NCBI GenBank assembly: GCA_009917695.1
Contig: JAACJG010000002.1
Span: 1-64,000, forward strand
Source: Candidatus Rifleibacterium amylolyticum
Lineage (GTDB): Bacteria > Muiribacteriota > Ozemobacteria > Ozemobacterales > Ozemobacteraceae
Direction of reading: 5' to 3'
DNA: 64,000 bases
Part shown: piece after piece, positions 1-7,374 of the stretch
Numbering within the stretch: the stretch's first letter is position 1
Layout of the letters: every line of letters starts with the position of its first letter
Made by a program: the position numbers and the translations under genes
The notes under the pieces: generated by a model
Database searches by the model: none
Told to the model about the DNA's origin: nothing
What the model saw: only the letters and a program-made list of their open reading frames with translations

Positions 1-1
1 C

Positions 2-130
2 ACCGGCCTGACCATCGAGCAGATCGAAACATTGCATAAAGACAAAAACAGCGTAAAAGAACCCGCCGCGCCCTACAAGACCACAAAAAAGCCAAAGAGC
101 TCGCACAAAGCCTCTAAGCCACAAAGATAA
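2..130 (+). CDS. C-terminal end of an Rpn-like (PD-(D/E)XK) nuclease/transposase, cut by window start
   Basis: An open frame enters from the left edge and stops at TAA 128-130. It encodes about 42 residues beginning TGLTIEQIETL, a motif that commonly closes Rpn-family recombination-promoting nucleases (TGLSxEEIExL); that is family knowledge recalled, not a search result. The last 15 or so residues (SSHKASKPQR) are encoded by a dispersed repeat (cgcacaaagcc...cacaaag) that recurs near 61.88 kb, so the native C-terminus has probably been extended by repeat DNA. A full Rpn gene lies at 34.7 kb. Only the tail is visible, so the assignment is tentative. Confidence 0.45.
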   Translation, partial: TGLTIEQIETLHKDKNSVKEPAAPYKTTKKPKSSHKASKPQR

Positions 131-134
131 CCTT

Positions 135-180
135 GCGTCATACTGCGCGGATCCGTCAGGCGCAGTCGCAGAATCCATCT
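135..180. repeat. Dispersed palindromic repeat, family A (CTGCGA/TCGCAG type)
   Basis: An imperfect palindrome of the form cgtcatNctgcgcg...cgcagtcgcagaatccat. Related copies are at 949-989, 1289-1354 (two in tandem), 33223-33280 and 45513-45555. The arms pair ATTCTGCG with CGCAGAAT, so each copy can fold as a hairpin. One tandem pair lies inside a coding gene. Confidence 0.7.
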
Positions 181-192
181 TCCCCGGCCTGC

Positions 193-235
193 TTGCCTTT
201 GAACATTAACCTGAGCTATACTTTCAGCAGTATAG
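193..235 (+). promoter_or_regulatory. Possible promoter with overlapping inverted-repeat operator for the PIN module
   Basis: TTGCCT (193-198) and TATACT (217-222) are 18 bp apart and could be -35 and -10 elements. The perfect inverted repeat CTATACT-ttcagc-AGTATAG (216-235) overlaps the -10. This is the usual arrangement for an autoregulated toxin-antitoxin promoter. The pairing is seen in the sequence; the function is inferred. Confidence 0.35.
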
Positions 236-267
236 TTGTTCTGTAAATTTTTCCTGTCGGGATATTA

Positions 268-756
268 ATGAAAAAAACAGCCTGCCGACCCAAAGTATAT
301 CTGGAAACTTCTATTCCCAGTTATCTTGCTTCGAGGCCAAGCAATGACCTGAGGGTCTGTGCCAACCAGAACATATCTTTCGACTGGTGGACCAACCGAA
401 GGCATCTGTTCGAGTTATACATTTCGGAACTGGTGATCGATGAATCTTCGCTCGGCGATGCCGAAGCCGCAAAAAGACGCCTGGATCTGCTGGCCGACAT
501 TCCACTTCTACAGAACAATGAAAATACGAAGCAACTAGCGACCTATCTTGTAGAAAAAGGTTCTCTCCCGGCAAAAGCAAGGCTTGACGCACTTCACATT
601 GCTATTGCCACCATACATGGAATTGAATATCTTTTGACATGGAACTGTACGCACATTGCCAACGCTATAATGCGGCCCAGAATTGAACAGGCCTGCCGCG
701 ACTGCGGCTTCGAGCCGCCAATCATCTGCACACCACAGGAACTTATGGAGGGCTGA
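268..756 (+). CDS. PIN-domain protein, VapC-like toxin
   Basis: A 162-residue protein with PIN-domain features: a start strand with an acidic residue (KVYLETSIPSYLASRPS, E13), a central VIDE acidic segment, RLDALHIAIA carrying the third acid at about residue 107, and LLTWNCTHIAN near 125. PIN proteins of this type are Mg-dependent ribonucleases that act as toxins. The short gene that follows starts one base after the stop (758), so the two are translationally coupled and the second is the likely partner. An inverted repeat just upstream may be the operator. There is no sign of a frameshift, unlike the PIN gene at 39.6 kb. Confidence 0.8.
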   Translation: MKKTACRPKVYLETSIPSYLASRPSNDLRVCANQNISFDWWTNRRHLFELYISELVIDESSLGDAEAAKRRLDLLADIPLLQNNENTKQLATYLVEKGSLPAKARLDALHIAIATIHGIEYLLTWNCTHIANAIMRPRIEQACRDCGFEPPIICTPQELMEG

Positions 757-757
757 T

Positions 758-934
758 ATGTGGAAAGACCCTATCATCGAAGAAACCCGTAAACGGCGCG
801 ATGAACTTGCGCAAAAACTCGGCGGCGAGCTTGAAGCTATCTGCAAAGCATTACAGGAAAAAGAAGCAAAAACCACCAGAAAAGTCGTCAGTCTCCAGCC
901 ACGCAAAGCCCGTCTGCCCCAAAAGGCTGCCTGA
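758..934 (+). CDS. Small partner (probable antitoxin) of the PIN protein
   Basis: A 58-residue, charged, mostly helical protein (MWKDPIIEETRKRRDELA...) that starts ATG one base after the PIN stop codon. Short proteins starting MWKDPIVEE and rich in Arg/Lys/Glu often follow this PIN subtype, so an antitoxin role is likely from context. No DNA-binding fold can be recognised with certainty. The longer frame that starts at 683 lies inside the PIN gene and is less likely. Confidence 0.6.
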   Translation: MWKDPIIEETRKRRDELAQKLGGELEAICKALQEKEAKTTRKVVSLQPRKARLPQKAA

Positions 935-1129
935 CCCGCCCCTTTCTGTCGTTCTGCGCGAGCCGCCAGGCGAAGTCGCAGAATCCATCACGGGCCTGCT
1001 CAAACCTCTAAATATAATCTGCGCCATCTGCGTAATCTGCGGATGGTTTTCTCTTCAGCGCCTCTGCGCCTCTGCGCCTCTGCGTGAGAAGCGAGAATCG
1101 ATTACGATTACGAGCACGAAAGATAAGAG
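935..1129. repeat. Intergenic repeat cluster
   Basis: No gene is seen here. The stretch holds a family A palindrome (949-989), a run of the type 'atctgcgccatctgcgtaatctgcgg', a 'cagcgcctctgcgcc' run and a short GATTACGATTACGAGCACGA tract (about 1099-1118). All of these motifs recur elsewhere in the window. It marks the downstream end of the long minus-strand polysaccharide operon. Confidence 0.6.
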
Positions 1130-2386
1130 CTACCTGGTAGCGCGGGCAACGACCGCTTTGACTACGCTGATGGTATCTTCGATGTTCTGCGCAGTCAGGG
1201 TCGGGTGAACCAGCAGCATCAGGCTGGTTTCGCCAAGCTCTTTCGCCACAGGCAGGCGGTTGTCAGGCCCTGGCAACCAACCAGACCCGTCATTCTGCGC
1301 GAAGTCGCAGAATCCATCCCCCTCCGTCATTCTGCGCGAAGTCGCAGAATCCATGCCTCTAAACACCTCAAAGGCCTTTTCGAGATAGATCTCGCTGCAG
1401 CTGCCGCTGTAGCAGGGAACACCGGCAGCGCTTACTTCAGCCATGATGCGGTCGCGTGACCAGTCGCTTTTGAGCATTTCTGGCCTGACGAACATGTAAT
1501 ACTTGTAATATGAATGATAAATTTCAGCCGGCGGAATGGTAAGCCGCAAAGCCGGCAGCCCGGCAAAAGCCTTATTGAGGCGGTCAGCATGCTCACGCCG
1601 CTTTTCGACCCAGCCGTCGAGCTTGCGCAGCTGCAGACGGCCGATCGCAGCCTGAATTTCGGTCATGCGCCAGTTGGTCCCGAACGATTCGTGCAGCCAG
1701 CGGAAGCCGGGCGCATGTTCGCGGTGATACACAGCGTCGTAGCTCTTGCCATGATCTTTATAGGCCCAGCATTTCTTGAAAATTTCTTCATCGTCGGTAA
1801 CCAGCATGCCGCCTTCGCCGGCGGTAGAAATGATCTTGTCCTGACAGAACGAAAACGCGGCAATATGGCCAATTGAGCCAACCGGCCGGCCGTTATAGCG
1901 TGCACCATGAGCCTGAGCGCAATCTTCGATGACAATCAGGTTGTGGCGGGCAGCGAGATCCATGATCGGCCTCATATCACAGGGCCAGCCGGCAAGATGC
2001 ACGCAGATAATCGCGCGCGTCCGCCTGGTGATTTTTTTCTCAATAGTCGCAGCGGTAATATTCTGGCTGTCAGCATCGACATCGGCAATCACCGGAACCG
2101 CCCCGCGCATGACAGCACAGCTGGCCGAAGCAATAAAGGTGCGACTGGTGACAATTACCTCGTCACCGGCTCCGATATCATAGGCATAAAGAGCCAGTTC
2201 AAGCGCCACCGTGCCATTAAACACGGCAACGGCAAATTTGCGCCCGGTATAACCGGCATACTCGCACTCAAAAGCGCGCCCTTCGTCGCCGGTCCAGTAG
2301 TTAACCCTGCCGCTGGTCAGCAGACCGCCGACCGCCAGCTTTTCATCGTCACCAAAATAAGGCCAGTGTGCAAATTCCTGTGTCAT
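1130..2386 (-). CDS. pglE: DegT/DnrJ/EryC1/StrS aminotransferase, PglE-like (UDP-4-keto sugar aminotransferase)
   Basis: A 418-residue PLP-dependent sugar aminotransferase. The PLP lysine is K184 in SFCQDKIISTAGEGG, and EDCAQAHGA (about 154-162) is typical of the fold. It lies directly downstream of a PglD-like acetyltransferase and a PglC-like phosphoglycosyl transferase, so it probably makes UDP-4-amino-4,6-dideoxy-GlcNAc for an N,N'-diacetylbacillosamine-type priming sugar. No PglF-type 4,6-dehydratase lies beside it. Residues about 345-368 (MDSATSRRM...FAQNDG) are the translation of two tandem family A repeats and are foreign to the family, yet the frame is kept and the C-terminal domain resumes. 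Whether the enzyme still works is unknown. Confidence 0.85.
   Translation of the reverse strand: MTQEFAHWPYFGDDEKLAVGGLLTSGRVNYWTGDEGRAFECEYAGYTGRKFAVAVFNGTVALELALYAYDIGAGDEVIVTSRTFIASASCAVMRGAVPVIADVDADSQNITAATIEKKITRRTRAIICVHLAGWPCDMRPIMDLAARHNLIVIEDCAQAHGARYNGRPVGSIGHIAAFSFCQDKIISTAGEGGMLVTDDEEIFKKCWAYKDHGKSYDAVYHREHAPGFRWLHESFGTNWRMTEIQAAIGRLQLRKLDGWVEKRREHADRLNKAFAGLPALRLTIPPAEIYHSYYKYYMFVRPEMLKSDWSRDRIMAEVSAAGVPCYSGSCSEIYLEKAFEVFRGMDSATSRRMTEGDGFCDFAQNDGSGWLPGPDNRLPVAKELGETSLMLLVHPTLTAQNIEDTISVVKAVVARATR
1289..1354. repeat. Tandem pair of family A palindromes inside the aminotransferase gene
   Basis: Two copies of cattctgcgcgaagtcgcag followed by aatccat, separated by about eight bases, lie in frame within the aminotransferase coding sequence. 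On the coding strand they read MDSATSRRMTE and GFCDFAQND. Together the insert spans 66-75 bp, a multiple of three, so translation continues. Confidence 0.85.
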
Positions 2387-2483
2387 TTGTGCAAGAACAA
2401 CCCGCTACGATAATTTATCGACGCAGCGAAGTATACCCCAGCAACAGGCTATTTTCAAAGTTTTTCTGCAACTCGGCGTCTCA

Positions 2484-3098
2484 TCAGCGACGAACCCGCG
2501 CGGGAACACCAACAGCTGTGGCACCGGCCGGGATGTCATTTACAACAGCAGCTCCCGCGCCGATTGTTGCCCAGGCACCTATATGTTTGAGAGGAATGAC
2601 CGAAGTTCCGGTGCCGAGCATCGCGCCTTCGCCGACTCTCGCTGCGCCGGCCAGATTGCAGCCTGGACAGACATGCACAAAGTCCTCGATTATGCAGTCA
2701 TGATCGATATTCGCTCCGGTGTTGATGATCACCTGCGTGCCGATGTCAGCTTCTGCCTGAATCACTGCGCCGGCACAGACGATCGAGCCATTTCCGACTC
2801 TGGCCGACGGGCTGACATATGCCGATGGATGCACCAGAACCGGCCAGCTCACTCTTTTAAGTCTCGTGGCGATGCTCTTTCTGATCTTAGTGTTACCGAT
2901 CGCAATAAAGGCCACACAATTGAGATTGTCGGGAAGATCGACAATCCGGCCTTTGACCGGAACGCCAAGAATCTTTCTGCCAATGAGATTTTCGTCATCA
3001 TCATGCACGGCAACCGGCTCAAGCCCGCACGCTCTTGCGGCTTCGATCACCACTTTGGCATGACCGCCGGCGCCAAGAATAAGCAGTTCATTGTTCAT
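2484..3098 (-). CDS. pglD: NeuD/PglD-family sugar O/N-acetyltransferase
   Basis: A 204-residue protein. An N-terminal nucleotide-sugar-binding Rossmann-like part opens with LLILGAGGHAKVV (6-18). A left-handed beta-helix of hexapeptide repeats follows from about 93 to 185. H133 in INTGANIDHDC is the expected catalytic base. PglD-type enzymes acetylate UDP-4-amino-sugars from acetyl-CoA. The gene starts exactly where the sugar transferase stops (3099) and precedes the aminotransferase, an order typical of pglC-D-E sets. Length and motifs fit the family, and the product is likely UDP-diNAc-bacillosamine or a close analogue. Confidence 0.87.
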   Translation of the reverse strand: MNNELLILGAGGHAKVVIEAARACGLEPVAVHDDDENLIGRKILGVPVKGRIVDLPDNLNCVAFIAIGNTKIRKSIATRLKRVSWPVLVHPSAYVSPSARVGNGSIVCAGAVIQAEADIGTQVIINTGANIDHDCIIEDFVHVCPGCNLAGAARVGEGAMLGTGTSVIPLKHIGAWATIGAGAAVVNDIPAGATAVGVPARVRR

Positions 3099-3695
3099 TC
3101 AGTTGTTCCCGTTAAAAGGCTCTACAGTCGCCTGGCCGGCCTGATTGATATCGCTGCGTCTTACGACTTTCCAGAAGGTCAGAAAAAGAATCTTCAGATC
3201 GAGCCAGAACGACTGATTATCAACATACCACACATCGAGCTCGAATTTCTTCTGCCAGGAAATAGCATTTCGCCCGTTTATCTGCGCCCAGCCGGTTATG
3301 CCGGGCCGAACGTCGTGCCGGCGCTTCTGCTCATCGCTGTAAAGCGGCAGATACTCCATGAGCAGCGGTCGCGGGCCGACGAGTGACATGTCGCCCTTCA
3401 GAACATTTATCAGTTCAGGTAATTCATCGATACTCGTCGAGCGCAAAAACTGCCCCAGCGAGGTCATGCGCTGCTCATCCGGCAACAGACACCCCTGCGA
3501 ATCACGCGCATCACGCATGGTTCTGAATTTATACATTTCAAATGGACACCCGCGCAACCCAGGTCTTATTTGTCTGAACATAACAGGTTTTCCAAGTTTG
3601 CGCCGAATCAAAAAAGCAGCCAATAGCATTATTGCCCCAAAAACCACCAAAATCAGGCTCGAAACTGCGATATCAAATACTCGCTTCACTTCCAT
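3099..3695 (-). CDS. pglC: Undecaprenyl-phosphate sugar phosphotransferase, PglC-like
   Basis: A 198-residue monotopic phosphoglycosyl transferase. It has one N-terminal membrane-associated helix (about 5-30, [17 protein letters not shown]), then [10 protein letters not shown], the KFRTMRD motif (56-62), the catalytic Asp-Glu pair D90-E91 in [10 protein letters not shown], and LVGPRPLL (105-112). This class moves a sugar-1-phosphate from UDP-sugar onto undecaprenyl phosphate and starts repeat-unit assembly at the inner membrane. It is the short PglC type, without the multi-helix N-terminus of WbaP/WcaJ. It abuts pglD with no gap, and the four-gene cassette ends seven bases upstream. Confidence 0.9.
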   Translation of the reverse strand: MEVKRVFDIAVSSLILVVFGAIMLLAAFLIRRKLGKPVMFRQIRPGLRGCPFEMYKFRTMRDARDSQGCLLPDEQRMTSLGQFLRSTSIDELPELINVLKGDMSLVGPRPLLMEYLPLYSDEQKRRHDVRPGITGWAQINGRNAISWQKKFELDVWYVDNQSFWLDLKILFLTFWKVVRRSDINQAGQATVEPFNGNN

Positions 3696-3701
3696 ATGTC
3701 A

Positions 3702-4424
3702 TTAATCACCTGTTGACTTCTTTAATTGCCTAAAAACCATGGTGCATTCTGTCCTGAGATCGAAAAGATTATCAAAACCGCTTGTTAAAATAATTTCCAG
3801 CCGTGAATCAATCAGAAGATATCTGTCATGCAAATTACGGTAAGCCGAGTTTAACCGGTCAGCAGCGAAGTACCATTCATTGCACATGCCCTTCAATTCT
3901 GAAATATGTGTTCGTGATAACTGCTCGTCGGTGTAATAAACATTAAGCTTTTTTCGCGGCACCAGGTCGTTGAAGAACTTCTTAGTATTGCTCCAGTTAT
4001 CATCTAAATATTTATCATAAACAAAAATGTGGCCGGCCTGCTTGAGTTGTGCTTGTATATATTTTATGGCCTTCTGTCGGTTCTCTCCAGGAAAGAATGT
4101 CATCGAAAAACTGCTTTTTACTCTGTCTTTGAAAATATTAACAAACGGGTATCGTTCATCTGTTTCATTTAGAACAATTTTGTATAAAGTATGAACTGCG
4201 AGTTCCTCTACAGTTTGCGATATCCAGCCGGAAGAGGCCAATCCGGCTCTAAGCGGGCTATTATCGATATTCAATCGTTTAAGCTGCTCTACGCTCGTTA
4301 AGACCGGCATTTGCAACAAGTTCAGCAAGTTCTCAATTTTTCCGGTATCAACAGTATTTCCATGTTTGAAGTCATGTAACTCTCTATACAACGAATCAGA
4401 CAAAACCATTGCATAATTCGACAT
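3702..4424 (-). CDS. PLD-like (variant HxR) protein, last gene of a probable defence cassette
   Basis: A 240-residue protein with no certain family. Near the C-terminus, HDRYLLID (199-206) followed by TSGFDN (214-219) resembles a single phospholipase-D half-site (HxKxxxxD...GSxxN) with Arg in place of Lys. Phosphotransfer or nuclease activity is therefore possible but unproved, and dimerisation would be needed to build a two-His site. The first 130 residues are helical and unassigned. The ATG at 4424 overlaps the ATPase stop by one base (TGATG), and a TTG three bases earlier is also possible. Coupling to the ATPase suggests a shared complex. Confidence 0.55.
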   Translation of the reverse strand: MSNYAMVLSDSLYRELHDFKHGNTVDTGKIENLLNLLQMPVLTSVEQLKRLNIDNSPLRAGLASSGWISQTVEELAVHTLYKIVLNETDERYPFVNIFKDRVKSSFSMTFFPGENRQKAIKYIQAQLKQAGHIFVYDKYLDDNWSNTKKFFNDLVPRKKLNVYYTDEQLSRTHISELKGMCNEWYFAADRLNSAYRNLHDRYLLIDSRLEIILTSGFDNLFDLRTECTMVFRQLKKSTGD

Positions 4425-5521
4425 CAAGCGATCTCCAGCAATTCTTCAAGCGTCGCATCGAAAAAGCCTGTCGGGAAATCAATCTCGTGGCCATTAACCA
4501 TCGTAAAATGCCCGCCTTTGTTGACACGCATTTCTGCAAATGGCTCAGACAGCGATGGCTTATAGTAAAGGACAACTTTGTCAAAGGCGATATTGCCTTT
4601 ATATATTTCATAACGGATTCGATTTATCAGATGCTCACAATGGGTCTCGACAATCAATTGAACGCCGCGCTGTGCCAAAAATGCAAACAAACACCCCAAT
4701 CTGGCCTGGGCACCAGGGTGCAGGTGTATTTCCGGGTTTTCGATCAACAAAATGTCACCTGCTTTACTGGTCAAACACATCACCAGAATTCTGAAAAGAT
4801 AGCTGTTTCCTGCACCAGTGTTCAGAGGCGACACCTGAGTCAGTTCGTCAATGGAATAGCTCAACTTAACCAGGGTGGAAGTTACTTTCTGGCTGTCAAC
4901 GGCACTCTTTTGACCGGTAATCATCGACAACCACCACGCAATCTGCGCCTTCAAAGTTTTCGCATCGGCTTCTTTGACAAGCAATGTCTCTGCAACAGGC
5001 TTGTCTTTTTCAAGCTCATACAAACCTATCGTATACTGACCATTCTGGCCGACACGAATTTCGCGACTCAGTTCAGCAGTCTCCTGAGGACCAATGCGAT
5101 TGGCAGAAAGATAAAAAAAGTTTTCTTCATACGACAAAATTGGCATTTCTGGATCAAACACAGATTTGTCGCTCCCCGAAAGATAATTGCTCATCTGTTT
5201 CAAGTTTCCCTGGAACAAATCCGTCTTATCGTGATCCTGAGTAAGCTCTAAAATTGCATTATCATTATAAACAAGCTGCAACCTGATTTTATCAGGCCGT
5301 GTATACTGATTGAATACTTCTTCAAACACCGAAAATGGCTTGATGACATCTCGAAGAAGAGCAATATGTTTTTGCTTTGCGGCGCTCAACGCCAAAAGAA
5401 CGGCCTGTAGCAGTGTCGACTTGCCTGAAGAATTCGGACCCGAAACAAGAGTCAGCGGCCTAAAATCTATCTTTTGTTCATCGATGCACTTAAAGCCCTT
5501 TATTTCTATATGTCTGAGCAT
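4424..5521 (-). CDS. AAA/SMC-like ATPase of the DUF3696 type
   Basis: A 365-residue ATPase. Walker A is GPNSSGKST (28-36), there is an ABC-signature-like NTGAGNS (234-240), Walker B is DILLIENPE (256-264) followed by the IHLHPGAQ stretch, and the switch histidine lies in VETH (291-294). The C-terminal FPTGFFD fits DUF3696. This OLD/RecF-like architecture is common in anti-phage systems, where the ATPase senses or gates a partner effector. It overlaps the DUF262 gene by 16 bases upstream and the PLD-like gene by one base downstream, so all are co-expressed. The named domains are recalled from motifs, not searched. Confidence 0.8.
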   Translation of the reverse strand: MLRHIEIKGFKCIDEQKIDFRPLTLVSGPNSSGKSTLLQAVLLALSAAKQKHIALLRDVIKPFSVFEEVFNQYTRPDKIRLQLVYNDNAILELTQDHDKTDLFQGNLKQMSNYLSGSDKSVFDPEMPILSYEENFFYLSANRIGPQETAELSREIRVGQNGQYTIGLYELEKDKPVAETLLVKEADAKTLKAQIAWWLSMITGQKSAVDSQKVTSTLVKLSYSIDELTQVSPLNTGAGNSYLFRILVMCLTSKAGDILLIENPEIHLHPGAQARLGCLFAFLAQRGVQLIVETHCEHLINRIRYEIYKGNIAFDKVVLYYKPSLSEPFAEMRVNKGGHFTMVNGHEIDFPTGFFDATLEELLEIA

Positions 5522-6612
5522 TTTATCTCCTCGAGGAGTCTGGTAATTTCTTTATACCTATAAGCAACACTCTCACTACTGTCAACTCGCGACTTGAAAA
5601 AACCGCTGTTGTCAAATTCTCTTTTCAAACTGACAATGGCCTGCCCTACCCGGTTAGAATCAATGTTAGACAAGTCAATATTTGCAAAGAAAAAACTCAA
5701 TGTTTCAAACAGTGGCATATTAAGAGGTCTTTTGTTTAACCCCCGTGGCTCAAATCTGAAACCATCAGCACCCAACACAAGAAATGCCTGGCGCATGCTT
5801 TTTTCAAATATTTGCTCGAGGTTTGCGATGTCTACAGGAAGAAAACGGTTCATTTTTTGTAGTACAAAAGCAAGAAAATCATCTATATTGCTTTTGTAGG
5901 CAAATTCCATTTTACCGGTTTGCAATAGATAAAAGGCCAGAAAGCGAAGAATTGCATACTGATCACGCATTCTTTTGCTTACAAAGCCACCGGCGGTTGC
6001 TTTTATAAAGGCTTCTGACTGGCTCAGCTTTTTCAACAACCGGGTTGCAGGGCCAAAATAAAGAGCATTACGCATTTCCTGATTATTAAGGGTGGTTCCG
6101 CCACGATTAACCCTGTCAAAGATGTCATATTTCAGCCTCTCTGGTGTGGGAGGCTCAATAATATACACTGGAAGTTGATAACGTTCAAATTTGCTCTGGT
6201 AAATTGGTGCCAGGTCTTTAAATTTCATTTTATTAAAGTCCGGCAGCATCTTCAGTCCGTCAAGAGCGAACTCATTGTCTAAAAACCTGACAAAAGCAGA
6301 AATGCGCTGTCGGCCATCGACTACCTGCTTAATACCTTCGTCAGTCTCAAAAACATATATTACCGGAATAGGAATTCCCATCAGAACGCTTTCTACCAGC
6401 TCGCGTTCCTGGCTGAGCCGCCAAACGCGATTTCGTTGAAATTCCGGATTAAGCAAAAATTCTTTCGTTTCAACGACCATTCGCCTGATTTCGTAAATAC
6501 TGTATTGATCCCGACTGATTTTCACCACCGCATCAGGATATACATCAACAAGACGAGAGCCGAGGCTCTCATCTCCTTCAACTTTATTTTCTCTTCCAGT
6601 TATTTTCAGCAT
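5506..6612 (-). CDS. DUF262-domain protein (GmrSD/ParB-like fold)
   Basis: A 368-residue protein. It carries the DUF262 hallmarks NPEFQRNRVW (55-64), ELVESVLMGIPIP (71-83) and VVDGRQRISAF (97-107). DUF262 is the N-terminal NTP-binding/hydrolysing half of GmrS/GmrD-type modification-dependent restriction enzymes and of several other defence proteins. No DUF1524 HNH nuclease domain is seen in its C-terminal half, so nuclease activity would have to come from a neighbour. The HNH-like gene upstream and the PLD-like gene downstream are the candidates. It overlaps the ATPase gene by 16 bases. Confidence 0.82.
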   Translation of the reverse strand: MLKITGRENKVEGDESLGSRLVDVYPDAVVKISRDQYSIYEIRRMVVETKEFLLNPEFQRNRVWRLSQERELVESVLMGIPIPVIYVFETDEGIKQVVDGRQRISAFVRFLDNEFALDGLKMLPDFNKMKFKDLAPIYQSKFERYQLPVYIIEPPTPERLKYDIFDRVNRGGTTLNNQEMRNALYFGPATRLLKKLSQSEAFIKATAGGFVSKRMRDQYAILRFLAFYLLQTGKMEFAYKSNIDDFLAFVLQKMNRFLPVDIANLEQIFEKSMRQAFLVLGADGFRFEPRGLNKRPLNMPLFETLSFFFANIDLSNIDSNRVGQAIVSLKREFDNSGFFKSRVDSSESVAYRYKEITRLLEEIKCSDI

Positions 6613-6646
6613 AACTATCAGTCCAGCACTTCCAGATCAAGCAATC

Positions 6647-7369
6647 TTATAGCCCTTGACCTGTTGTAGATTTTACCATTTTCACAACTTCTTTTTTATT
6701 TATTTCTCGAAAAAGATCTCTTTGCGGCACATAAAGATCATCGCCAGGCTGAAATGTTAAATGTTGAAAGCAACGCGGCGAAGAACGCGAATCAGACTTA
6801 ATTCTCAAAATGTATTTATCTAAGAAGAAGACAACATAATTTACTCTGTCATACACGGCAAATTGCGGAGAAACTGCAACTTTGGGGTTTGTTTCTTTAA
6901 GACAAAATAAAAGAAACGAAAAATCCTCGGGTTCGCCTGGATCAGCATTCTTTATCATATTCCTCAATTTTTGTTCGAAAGGGCCTAAAGTTATTTTTTC
7001 ATAATATGGTTCATTTGATATTCCTGCTCTCCAAAAAACAGAAATAACAAACATTTTTAGCTTGGCATAGTCAACGTTTTCAAATTTTAACACAGGGAAA
7101 GACCCGACCATTAATTTTTGCGCCTTGCCTCTTTCTTTAATTAAAATCTTTTGACCGTAGTCATCCCATTCTTGAAAAACCTTTTCACATTCACTACAAA
7201 GTATTTTTTTGTCGTAGACTCCAATTTGACTTCTCTTTGTGTGTTTGTCACCTTTTTTAACAATCAGTAATGGCTCTTTTACATCATCCTTGAGCGTGAC
7301 AAAAAATGCCTTAGGAATACAGTGAGCTTTTATCAATGCCTTAGTCTGATCACAAAGTTTACAGATCAT
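6647..7369 (-). CDS. HNH-like zinc-binding protein, first gene of the cassette
   Basis: A 240-residue protein with an N-terminal CKLC pair (C3, C6), KAHCIPKAF (H16-P19) and a second cysteine pair CSEC (58-61). The spacing resembles HNH endonucleases with a zinc knuckle, in which the H of 'HxIPxxF' is catalytic. The rest, about 75-240, is unassigned. It begins five bases after the glycosyltransferase stop and is followed 34 bases later by DUF262. The base composition is AT-rich compared with the glycosyl genes on either side. A nuclease role is inferred, not shown. Confidence 0.6.
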   Translation of the reverse strand: MICKLCDQTKALIKAHCIPKAFFVTLKDDVKEPLLIVKKGDKHTKRSQIGVYDKKILCSECEKVFQEWDDYGQKILIKERGKAQKLMVGSFPVLKFENVDYAKLKMFVISVFWRAGISNEPYYEKITLGPFEQKLRNMIKNADPGEPEDFSFLLFCLKETNPKVAVSPQFAVYDRVNYVVFFLDKYILRIKSDSRSSPRCFQHLTFQPGDDLYVPQRDLFREINKKEVVKMVKSTTGQGL

Positions 7370-7374
7370 AATTT

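Noticed and set aside
3702-4424. PLD-like gene as a classical two-motif phospholipase D
   Set aside because: Only one HxR-type half-site is present and the protein is short; a nuclease-like single-motif variant is the most that can be said.
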